A DNA stretch of 64,000 nucleotides from CAWJKP01 sp963843465 (GTDB taxonomy: Bacteria; Planctomycetota; Planctomycetia; Pirellulales; Thermoguttaceae): contig CAWJKP010000001.1 of NCBI GenBank assembly GCA_963843465.1, positions 1,674,001-1,738,000 on the forward strand. The letters run 5' to 3'. The position numbers and the translations under genes are program-made. Position 1 is the stretch's first letter. Each line of letters starts with the position of its first letter. The notes beneath the pieces were generated by a model, which was given only the letters and a program-made list of their open reading frames with translations, made no database searches and had not been told where the DNA came from. This document shows, piece by piece, positions 54,244-62,739 of this stretch.

Positions 54244-55404
54244 CTACTTCCGATACCGCAACATGCGTTCGGCAAAATCACGCAGTTTCCTGTTTGGGCT
54301 TCTTTCTGCGATCCTTCGAATGCCCTCCGTATCGCCTAAACCGTACAATGTCATGATGGCGGGCATTTGAACATCTGGGTCACGGCCGGACCAAACGACC
54401 TGGCGCACTTCTTCCCGAAGGCTCGCATCGTGCTTGAGTTCGATTACGAGCAAGGCCCCACTGACGAGCCTCTTGTCGCCCGATGCCAACGCCTCCTTCA
54501 AGTAAGGACGCACCTCATCACGACGGTACTGCGTGATCGCCCAGGTTGCAGAAATTGATATAGCCTCGTCGCCTTCGCCGAGAAAACGAATCAGGGCTGG
54601 CAACGCCTTCGCGGCGGGCTGCCGCGTTAACGCGACGATCTGCTGGCATATGGGGTTTGATCTCACCTTATCTTGCAGATCTGGAGCGACGCGCTCCAGC
54701 AGAACCACGTTCTCATAGTCACGACTCAGAACAGGAGCCATGGCGGCGGCGTTTATCACCATGTGGCTGACAATAAGCGGCAGCAAAGCCTTGAACCTAA
54801 TCCGCCAGGCGCCAAGCAAGAGCGCATACGAGAAGGCCCCGATCGGCGCAAGGAATAAATTCCAGCCCACAACGTGAACAAGAGCGAAGAAGACAGCGTG
54901 GACCAAAAGCGCAATGGACCAATGGGCGAGTTTTCTCAACTGGTCCAGCACATAACCTCGATAGAAAATCTCTTCGGCGAAAGGCCCCACCAAAATCCAG
55001 ATGAGGCCATTCAAAACGACGGTCAAACGCGAAAAGCTCGTGATAGTCGGCACATAGTAAGGCCGATACGACCCGAGGTTCAGGTAAACCGTCAATTTCT
55101 TGGCGAGGCTCCCGACCGCAAACATCAGGACAATCAGCGCTAACGTCCCCAGCCATTGCCTCCAGCCGTTCGGAAACCATTGCGTATCAAACCCAGCGGC
55201 CCTCGGAGCCACCCTCTGAAGAAACAGTGGGGTGGAGGCCATCAAGCCAAACGAAAGGAAGAAACACGGATAGAGCCAATTTCCAAGACCCGTGAACATA
55301 AACATTGGCAACAGAGGTAGTGCGACGAGAACGATCACGACGGCCAGGATGCCGAGGGTACACCCCTGGTCTCGAACACCACGCAGGATACGGCGGCTAG
55401 GCAT
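54244..55404 (-). CDS. CPBP (CAAX-type) intramembrane protease with HEAT-like tail
   Basis: A 386-residue protein. Eight or so helices include the CPBP motifs: EExxxR as AEEIFYRGYVLD (Glu144, Glu145, Arg149), FxxxH as FFALVH, and a third motif HMVINAAA. The last 140 residues are helical HEAT/Armadillo-like repeats (AISISATWAITQYRRDEV). It is likely a glutamic intramembrane protease. The G+C content is visibly lower and the codon use plainer than in both neighbours. The gene splits the usual DUF58-to-BatA adjacency and is flanked by inverted GTGGTCA arrays, so it looks like a later insertion into the cluster. Confidence 0.85.
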   Translation of the reverse strand: MPSRRILRGVRDQGCTLGILAVVIVLVALPLLPMFMFTGLGNWLYPCFFLSFGLMASTPLFLQRVAPRAAGFDTQWFPNGWRQWLGTLALIVLMFAVGSLAKKLTVYLNLGSYRPYYVPTITSFSRLTVVLNGLIWILVGPFAEEIFYRGYVLDQLRKLAHWSIALLVHAVFFALVHVVGWNLFLAPIGAFSYALLLGAWRIRFKALLPLIVSHMVINAAAMAPVLSRDYENVVLLERVAPDLQDKVRSNPICQQIVALTRQPAAKALPALIRFLGEGDEAISISATWAITQYRRDEVRPYLKEALASGDKRLVSGALLVIELKHDASLREEVRQVVWSGRDPDVQMPAIMTLYGLGDTEGIRRIAERSPNRKLRDFAERMLRYRK

Positions 55405-55620
55405 TGTTTGTTGGTTCCTTTACGGCGCACCCTACCTATGGGCCAAGCGGAACCGTCCCACCATCGCGCAGAATACCCTGTTTTGCAACGAAGAACTCTT
55501 CTCCGACGCGAAAACTGGGGGAGTCTGCCGGGAACGGGTACCGTCAACACGCATTTCTCATCAACCTCTTGGAAAACTCCTTGGTGGGGCTCGCTGCGCT
55601 CGACCCATCCTACAAATGCC

Positions 55621-55673
55621 CACTGCTCACTGCGCACTGCCAACTGACCACTGACCACTGGCCACTGACCACT
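55621..55673. repeat. TGACCAC heptamer array, right flank of the CPBP gene
   Basis: About seven units, the less perfect ones at the left (CACTGCGCACTGCC), in reverse orientation relative to 54061-54095. On the minus strand the array starts at the TAG stop codon of the DUF58 gene (55672-55674). Confidence 0.88.
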
Positions 55674-56521
55674 ATCTCCTCCGCGACGCCAAATAACTCG
55701 ACAACACCACGTCCAGCGGCTGGTCGGTCCGCATCTCGACGTAATCGATACGGTGCAGACGGCAGCCTTTCTTCAAGCGCCGGCGGTATTTCTCGAACTC
55801 CCGCAGGTAGGCCTTCCGCAGTGCCCGGGGCTCGACCAGCACCTCGGGGAGGTCCTCCAGGCCGCGGAAAAGGGTCGTGTTGCGGAAGGGGAAGTCCAGC
55901 TCGGCCGGGTCGAGCACGTGGAACAGCACCACCTCGTGCCGGCGGTGGCGGAAGTGCTTCAACCCGGCGATCATCGCGTCCACGTCGTCGAACAGGTCGC
56001 TGAGGATCACCACGATCCCCCGCTTCTTGAACCGCTCGGCCAGCTCGTGGAAGATCGCCCCGGCGGAGGTTTTCCGCTCGGCCGGCGTGGCCTGCATCAC
56101 GTGCAAGAGCTGCTTCAGGTGCGAAGGGTTGCTGCTGGGACGCACCAGCGCGCGGATCTCCCGGTCGAAGGTGACCAGGCCCGCGCTGTCCTGCTGCTGC
56201 AAGACCAGGTAGGCCAGTGCCGCCGCCGCGCACTGGGCATATTCGAGCTTCGACATCGGCGCCTGCGGGCCACGGTACGCCATGCTCTGGCTGACGTCCA
56301 ACAACAGGTTGCAGACCAGGTTCGTCTCTTCTTCGTACTGCTTGAGGTAGAACTTGTCGGTGCGGCCAAAAACCTTCCAGTCGACGTACCGCAGGTCGTC
56401 GCCGGGCGCGTACTCGCGGTGCTCGGCGAACTCGATGGAGAAACCGTGGTAGGGACTGCGGTGTACGCCGGAGACGTACCCTTCCACGATCAGCCGGGCG
56501 CGGAGCTGGAGCCCTTCCAGC

Positions 56522-57585
<1,064 letters not shown>

Positions 57586-57588
57586 CGT

Positions 57589-57655
57589 TCAGATCTCAGA
57601 TTTCAGATCTCAGATTTCAGATCTCAGATTTCAGGTTTCAGATTCCAGATTCCAG
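57589..57655. repeat. TCAGATY heptamer array upstream of moxR
   Basis: Nine units of TCAGATC/TCAGATT (the last ones CCAGATT) run without interruption. On the minus strand the array ends four bases before the moxR ATG and covers the ribosome-binding zone. Confidence 0.92.
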
Positions 57656-57783
57656 CAGTCCGCGCCGGGCCGTGTCGGCCCGGGTGTGCGATGCTGAGGG
57701 TACAGGGCTGACTGCGGGAGCCTGCGGGATGTCTGCCCCGTCGGGGCTCAAGCGGCGTTTACGTGTGGCCCATACCGTTTGAT

Positions 57784-60072
57784 TCACTTACCTCTCGCCG
57801 TTACGTGCTTCAACTGACCACTGACCACTGACCACTGACCACTAAATGCGGCCAGCGGCTCCTCGCTTCGCTTGGACTGGGCCGGGGCGGGGCCGAAGAC
57901 CACGAGCTCTTGGTTGCCGGCGATCAACAGGTAACGGTCCCATGCCAGCAGGTTGCCGCCGGTGACGCCGCGGGCGGCCAGCGAGACGACGCTCTTCTGC
58001 CGGCCGCTCTGCGGGTCGAAGACGTAGAGGTTCTCCCGCGTCGGCCAGTAGACGCCGTCGGCGGCGATCAGGCCCCGGCCGTAACCCAGCCGCCCTTCGC
58101 CCTCGGGCCATTGGGCTTTAATACGGCCCGGACGGTCGCCCAGATCGATCCAAAAGATGCGGTCGCCGGCGGCGATCAGCGTATCGCCCACCACGCCCAA
58201 CAAGTGGACCGCGTCTTCCACGTTTTCCTTGGGGCTGGTCTCCCAGAGGATCTGGCCGGTGCCGGCGTCCAGGGCGAAGATCCGCCGGCTGTCGGCCGGG
58301 GCGACCAGCAGCCGTCCGCGATGGAAAAGGCAGGGGTTCAGGTCGCGGCACCAATGCGGGGCCAGGTTCAACAGGTCGCCCTGCCGCACCCGCGGATAGA
58401 GGCTGATCCATTTCACCTGGCCGTCGCCAGCGGAAATCGCGGCCACCGCGCCCAGGTTGCTGTTGAAGTAGAGCGTCTCGTGATCCAAGGTCAGCAGGTT
58501 GCTGGTGGTTTCGTGGATGGCGCCCCGGGCGGGCGTTTCGGCGGCGACGATGAACCGCCGCCAGCGGAGCGTGCCGGTCTCGGCGTCGAAACAGGCGACG
58601 TGCGACTGCGGCCGGATGTCGCTGCGCCGCATGGCCACGTAGATCGAGGCCCCGTCGCTCACGGGCGAGCCCTCGAAGGCCCAGTCCTTGCTCTCCGGCA
58701 CGATCTTCCAGATCAGCCGCCCCTCCGCCTCCAGGTCCAGGGCGACCAGGTAACCGGCGTCGGACGCCAACGGCGAGCCGGGCGGGCGGCTGGTCACGCC
58801 GGAGCCCATGCGAGCGTAGAGCCTGCCGTCGCGGACGGTCATCGTGAACCGCGGCACGCCCAGGTCGTCCGGCGGATTGAGCTGGGCGCGGCCGGCCGCG
58901 TCCAGCGGGTCGCGGAAGATCTCCGGCTCGCCGTGGCCCCAGGCCGGCTTACCGGTGCGGGCGTCGACGGCCAGGATCTGGTACTCGTTGTTGACCAGCA
59001 GCAGGTTACCGGCCAGGACGGGAAAATAGCTCAGCGGCGCCCGGCTGTCTTCGGCGACCCGCCGGGCCGGTATGCCCGATCCCCAAAGCGATGCGCTGCC
59101 CGGGGGAGCCGCAGGCAAGGGCAGCCGCCAGGCGATCGAGGGAAAATCGACGACTTTTCCCACAACCCGGTTGCGATCCGGCGAGCCGGCGAAGGTCGGC
59201 CAGCCCGGCGCTTCCGGCGGCTTGGGCCACTGGCTGCTCTCGGCCAACAAGGCCGTGAGCGCCTCGACGTAGTTTCGTTCTTCGCCGCCCAGCCGCCCTC
59301 GGGCCGCGGGGTGCAGCTTGGCCATCTGGGCCAACTCGTCCCTGGCGCGGGCCGCCGAGCCTTCGAGGATCGAGGCCAGCACCAGCCGCGCCCGCACCGC
59401 CGCCAGGTCGACCTCGGTGTTGGGAACGCTCAGCCAAGTCCTTGGACCGTCGCCCGGCTGGCTGACGGGGATGATTTCCTCCCAATAGGACCGGGCGGCC
59501 GTGTAATCCCCCCGTTCCAGGGCCATCTCCCCCAGGGCCAAGAGGGCCTCGTCACCCCAACTGCTGGCGAAGGCCTTGTCGATCACCCGAAGCAGCAGCC
59601 TGCGATCGCGAGCCGCGATGCCTTCCTGGTACCAGCGTTTCGCCTGGGCGTCGACCCGGCTGCGATAGAGGGCCAGGGCCTCGGCCGGGAGCGAGGCAAG
59701 CTGCAAGTGGCAGTAGTCGCGAACGGTGACGAAGCGGCGGTCGGTAACCCCCAGCAGCTTGTTGCCGGAGCTTTCCATGAGTTGGCGGAGCGTTTCGACC
59801 GCTTCGCTGCCTTGCTTGTCGGCGAGGTATTCTTTGACCCGCTCGAACTGTTTCCGCACGGCGCTGTCGGCCCGCTCCAACTCGATGGCGTCGGCCAGCT
59901 CGAAGCGGCTGCCGGGCACGGCCGACGCGAGTTGGGCGTGGACCGAGGCCCCTTGGCAGATCGCCAACAGGCCGACGCTCGCCAGGGCGATCGTCCAAGG
60001 CACGCGGCGCTGCCGGCGTCGTCGGTCTGTAGCTTGCGATGGATCGTTCCGCCGGAGCGTGGAGTATGCCAT
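57784..60072 (-). CDS. PQQ-like beta-propeller protein
   Basis: A 762-residue protein with an N-terminal membrane helix or signal (VPWTIALASVGLLAICQGAS). A TPR-like helical domain occupies about 50-300 (LRQLMESSGNKLLGVTDRRF, ALLALGEMALERGDYTAARSYW). A PQQ/WD-type propeller follows, with repeats such as LLLVNNEYQILAVDARTGKP and RRIFALDAGTGQILWE. Such proteins are often the first gene of MoxR-DUF58-VWA clusters in Planctomycetota. The last codons (FSGQWSVVSGQLKHV) are translated GTGGTCA heptamer repeat at 57810-57845, so the original C-terminus was extended by the array. Confidence 0.87.
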   Translation of the reverse strand: MAYSTLRRNDPSQATDRRRRQRRVPWTIALASVGLLAICQGASVHAQLASAVPGSRFELADAIELERADSAVRKQFERVKEYLADKQGSEAVETLRQLMESSGNKLLGVTDRRFVTVRDYCHLQLASLPAEALALYRSRVDAQAKRWYQEGIAARDRRLLLRVIDKAFASSWGDEALLALGEMALERGDYTAARSYWEEIIPVSQPGDGPRTWLSVPNTEVDLAAVRARLVLASILEGSAARARDELAQMAKLHPAARGRLGGEERNYVEALTALLAESSQWPKPPEAPGWPTFAGSPDRNRVVGKVVDFPSIAWRLPLPAAPPGSASLWGSGIPARRVAEDSRAPLSYFPVLAGNLLLVNNEYQILAVDARTGKPAWGHGEPEIFRDPLDAAGRAQLNPPDDLGVPRFTMTVRDGRLYARMGSGVTSRPPGSPLASDAGYLVALDLEAEGRLIWKIVPESKDWAFEGSPVSDGASIYVAMRRSDIRPQSHVACFDAETGTLRWRRFIVAAETPARGAIHETTSNLLTLDHETLYFNSNLGAVAAISAGDGQVKWISLYPRVRQGDLLNLAPHWCRDLNPCLFHRGRLLVAPADSRRIFALDAGTGQILWETSPKENVEDAVHLLGVVGDTLIAAGDRIFWIDLGDRPGRIKAQWPEGEGRLGYGRGLIAADGVYWPTRENLYVFDPQSGRQKSVVSLAARGVTGGNLLAWDRYLLIAGNQELVVFGPAPAQSKRSEEPLAAFSGQWSVVSGQLKHVTARGK
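57810..57845. repeat. TGACCAC heptamer array in the 3' end of the PQQ-propeller gene
   Basis: Four perfect units plus edges. It is coding on the minus strand, read as SGQWSVVSGQ in frame, and the gene stops 26 bases beyond it. Confidence 0.88.
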
Positions 60073-60342
60073 CCCCTAAGTATAAAGACGGGCGGGAGAT
60101 CCGAGAAGTAGGCCGGGCGGGTCTGCGGGCCATGCCTCCTCTCCCTCCGGGGAAGGGGCAGGGCGAGTGAACGCCGACAAGAGCCCGACCACGCGATTCG
60201 TGCTCTCGCTGCCTTCAGGAGAGTTGGGGGGACCTGTGGTATACCGTCAGCGATTTTGGCCCGGATTGCCAGGTTCCCTCCGGCGAACATACAATGCGGC
60301 ATGTTGGCTGTCGAAGCCCATATCTAGTATCAGGAGCCGACG
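60073..60342. other. Divergent spacer without a gene
   Basis: 270 bases between the divergent PQQ-propeller gene and the hypothetical gene at 60343. No repeat family and no clear promoter pair was recognised. Confidence 0.4.
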
Positions 60343-60864
60343 ATGAGCGAGCCCACGTCACAGCTTGTCGAAATCCTCCACCACCGGCTGGCGGAATACG
60401 GCTACGCTGAACTGAAGACAGGCGAGGCAGGCGACGTTTCCTTTGTCGCAGTGCTTTCCACCACTCGAAGGTGGATGGTCCGATATCTCTGCGTCGTCGC
60501 TGCGACACCGTCTTCTGTGGCGGATTGCGATGGATTAACTCGCTTCATGGAGCAGATCCGCAAGGCGCTGACAGCGAGTTACGGCCGCTTTCCTTATTGG
60601 AAGGAGTTGGGTACCTACACCGTGCTTCTGTGCGGCAGCACACAATACGAGGAGTTTTGTCGCGCGATCAGCGGCCTCCAGGACCGCACCGGGTTTCACA
60701 TGAATGCCATGCTTGGAACATGCCTTGTAGACGTTGATCGTGGCAGGAGCGCGGGGGAGTCAACCTGGGGGCTGTATTACTCAGGGAAACATTTTGGAGC
60801 GATCCGCGCGGCGGTCTCGGAGTGGGGTGAACGATTGGGCGGACAAGTCAAGCCGGCCCCATAA
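60343..60864 (+). CDS. Hypothetical cytoplasmic protein
   Basis: A 173-residue protein with no signal peptide or membrane segment, and no recognised family. It is rich in Cys and aromatic residues (VRYLCVVAAT, TYTVLLCGSTQYEEFC). The start has AGGAG about 12 bases upstream. Codon use is less G+C-biased than in neighbours. Similar small proteins beginning with a conserved WMVRYLC-type strand may be defence or regulatory accessories, but nothing here proves it. Confidence 0.55.
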   Translation: MSEPTSQLVEILHHRLAEYGYAELKTGEAGDVSFVAVLSTTRRWMVRYLCVVAATPSSVADCDGLTRFMEQIRKALTASYGRFPYWKELGTYTVLLCGSTQYEEFCRAISGLQDRTGFHMNAMLGTCLVDVDRGRSAGESTWGLYYSGKHFGAIRAAVSEWGERLGGQVKPAP

Positions 60865-60924
60865 ATCAATAATGCCGCCAACGCCGCATAGCTCGCTGCG
60901 TCCGGCACGCGGATCACGGTGACC

Positions 60925-61185
60925 TCAATCACGGCCGGCAGCTTTCTTGAACCATGCTTGTTGTTCCACCAGCCCGGAAGTTGGCCGCGGCGCCCGCGGC
61001 GGGACGCGGTAGTCGGCCGGCCCGCACAGAAGCGCGATCGCCTGCTGGACATCCAAACGGCGGAGATCCTCCCGCCGAAGGCGCTCCATGACCGGCCCCG
61101 CTTCCCGCCAGGCCTGGACCCAACGGCGGCCTAGAGCTACCTCTGCGGGCGTCCAATTGCTCAGAGGAGAAGGCTCGGTACCCAT
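60925..61185 (-). CDS. Small hypothetical protein
   Basis: An 86-residue, helical protein (NWTPAEVALGRRWVQAWREA, RLRREDLRRLDVQQAIALL) with the ending GLVEQQAWFKKAAGRD. The hydrophilic composition and the size fit an antitoxin-like or regulatory protein that often precedes a second gene in Planctomycetota. Here no intact second gene follows; a frame continuing IEVTVIRVPDAASYAALAAL at 60777-60930 may be debris. Function unknown. Confidence 0.55.
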   Translation of the reverse strand: MGTEPSPLSNWTPAEVALGRRWVQAWREAGPVMERLRREDLRRLDVQQAIALLCGPADYRVPPRAPRPTSGLVEQQAWFKKAAGRD

Positions 61186-61283
61186 GTAGCCATTCTACGC
61201 ATGGCGGCGCGGCCACACAAGGCGGCGGGTCCCCTTACCCCATCTCTCGGAGGGACAGGACGGCTCGCCAAGACCTTGCCCAG

Positions 61284-61424
61284 TCTTAGCCCGGATTATT
61301 CACGCCCCGTGGTGTAAACGGAGCAGAGGCGCAATCGAAACCCGAAGCGTAAGCGAGGCTAAGCCCTTCCGCTGTCCTCGCTTACGCTTCGGGTTACGAT
61401 GCGCCCGTGAATAATCCAGGTTAG
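61284..61424. repeat. Long inverted repeat, AACCCGAAGCGTAAGCGAGG family
   Basis: Outer arms GGATTATTCACG and CGTGAATAATCC enclose inner arms AACCCGAAGCGTAAGCGAGG and CCTCGCTTACGCTTCGGGTT, with about 20 bases in the centre. The outer motif also lies in the heptamer-flanked core at about 32890. Confidence 0.85.
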
Positions 61425-61436
61425 ACCACGCGGAGC

Positions 61437-61533
61437 TTTGGAGTGCGGCAACTTGTCGCCGCTTTCTTCGGCGGCCGGAAGCGATCGGCAGGCACATATC
61501 CCGGGAAAGCTGCGACAAGTGGCCGCACTCCAA
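61437..61533. repeat. Inverted repeat, GGAGTGCGGCAACTTGTCGC family
   Basis: GGAGTGCGGCAACTTGTCGC near 61438 faces GCGACAAGTGGCCGCACTCC near 61512-61531; inner parts (GCTTTC and GAAAGC) also pair. It lies 15 bases from the previous inverted repeat. Together they fill most of the 397-base gap 61186-61582. Confidence 0.82.
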
Positions 61534-61582
61534 GGATCGTTCGCTTGCTTACGGCCCAGTGGTATACTACGGGTAGTTCGAC

Positions 61583-62074
61583 ATGACCAATACGGCTAAA
61601 TGGATTGGCACCGCCATGACCGCCGACTCTAATCCCTATCGGCCGCCCGCGTCCGACAACGCGAATAGGGATTCTGGGAGATCGCCGCGGGACATACTCG
61701 CCTCCAACGCTTTCCTTGTCGGAGTGCTTCAAGCGGCGCTGTGGATTGCGCTGGGCGCAACTGCGCTGAGAATCGTGTCAGGCTTCGAGAAGATCTTCGA
61801 CGACTTCGGCGCCGAACTCCCAGGTGTGACAATCGCCCTTATCCGCTTCACCCAATTCCTCCGCCATTTCTGGTACTTGGCCCTTCTGTTGGTCATCTCG
61901 TGGCCGCTGGTGAACTGGAGCATCGTCTCTGTTTTGTCGCCCCGCCCGGAAGTTGTGATTCCCAGGCGGCTGTGGTACTCGGCAACCTGGGCCGTTCCCA
62001 TGCTGACTTTGCCGTTTGCCGTGGTGGCCCTTTTTCGTCCGCTGATCCAACTCATAACGAAGCTTTCACGATGA
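61583..62074 (+). CDS. Small NPYRPP-type membrane protein
   Basis: A 163-residue protein with an NPYRPP motif near the N-terminus, a hallmark of many small planctomycetal membrane proteins, and three membrane helices (FLVGVLQAALWIALGATALR, FWYLALLLVISWPLVNWSIV, AVPMLTLPFAVVALFRPLI). The DFGAELPGVTIALI segment resembles a stretch in type II secretion F proteins, probably by chance. An inner ATG at 61616 is possible. The stop overlaps the start of the ABC ATPase (ATGA), so the genes are coupled. Confidence 0.7.
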   Translation: MTNTAKWIGTAMTADSNPYRPPASDNANRDSGRSPRDILASNAFLVGVLQAALWIALGATALRIVSGFEKIFDDFGAELPGVTIALIRFTQFLRHFWYLALLLVISWPLVNWSIVSVLSPRPEVVIPRRLWYSATWAVPMLTLPFAVVALFRPLIQLITKLSR

Positions 62075-62739
62075 GCCAACTGTTGGTAGACAACGTGACC
62101 AAGCAGTACCCGACCCGGGCGGAGCCGCTGGCGGTGCTGCGGGGCATTTCCTTCGAGATGTCGGTCGGGGAGAACCTGGCGATCGTCGGCCCCAGCGGCT
62201 CGGGCAAGAGCACGCTTCTGAACCTGCTGGGGACCTTGGACCTGCCCAGCACCGGCCGGGTGCTGATCGAAGGCCAGGACCCGGCGCGGATGAAGGAGCC
62301 CGAGCTGGCCGCCTTCCGCAACCACAAGATCGGCTTCGTTTTCCAGGACCACTACCTGTTGCCGCAATGTTCGGTTCTGGAGAACGTGCTGCTGCCGGCC
62401 ATCGCCGGCGGTCCCTTGAGCGACGAGGCGGCCCGGCGCGGCCGCGAGTTGTTGGACCGCGTGGGCCTGGGCGGCCGGCTGGAGCATCGGCCGGGCGAGC
62501 TCTCTGGAGGCGAGCAGCAGCGGGCGGCCCTGGCCCGGGCCATGCTCCAGCGGCCCGTGCTCTTGTTGGCCGACGAGCCCACCGGCAACCTTGACCAGAC
62601 CACCGCCGACCGCATCGGCGGGCTGCTCTTGGAGGTGCAAGAGCAGGAGAAGATGATGTTGGTGGTCGTGACTCACAGCCGGCGGCTGGCCGCCCGCATG
62701 AGCCGGCAGATGGAATTAGACGAGGGACGATTAAGCTAA
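62071..62739 (+). CDS. ABC transporter ATP-binding protein, LolD/MacB type
   Basis: A 222-residue ATPase: Walker A IVGPSGSGKSTLLNLLG, Q-loop GFVFQDHYLLPQCSVLENVL, signature ELSGGEQQRAALARAM, Walker B LLLADEPTGNLD, and switch His VVVTHSRR. The LPQCSVLENV segment is typical of the LolD/FtsE/MacB group, which pairs with FtsX-type permeases. It overlaps the upstream gene by ATGA and the permease start by TAATG, so the three are one operon. Probable role: lipoprotein release or export of envelope substrates. Confidence 0.93.
   Translation: MSQLLVDNVTKQYPTRAEPLAVLRGISFEMSVGENLAIVGPSGSGKSTLLNLLGTLDLPSTGRVLIEGQDPARMKEPELAAFRNHKIGFVFQDHYLLPQCSVLENVLLPAIAGGPLSDEAARRGRELLDRVGLGGRLEHRPGELSGGEQQRAALARAMLQRPVLLLADEPTGNLDQTTADRIGGLLLEVQEQEKMMLVVVTHSRRLAARMSRQMELDEGRLS

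Noticed and set aside
60777..60930. Second gene of a toxin-antitoxin pair after the 86-residue protein
   Set aside because: Only a short uninterrupted frame exists, without start or family features; calling a toxin would be a guess.
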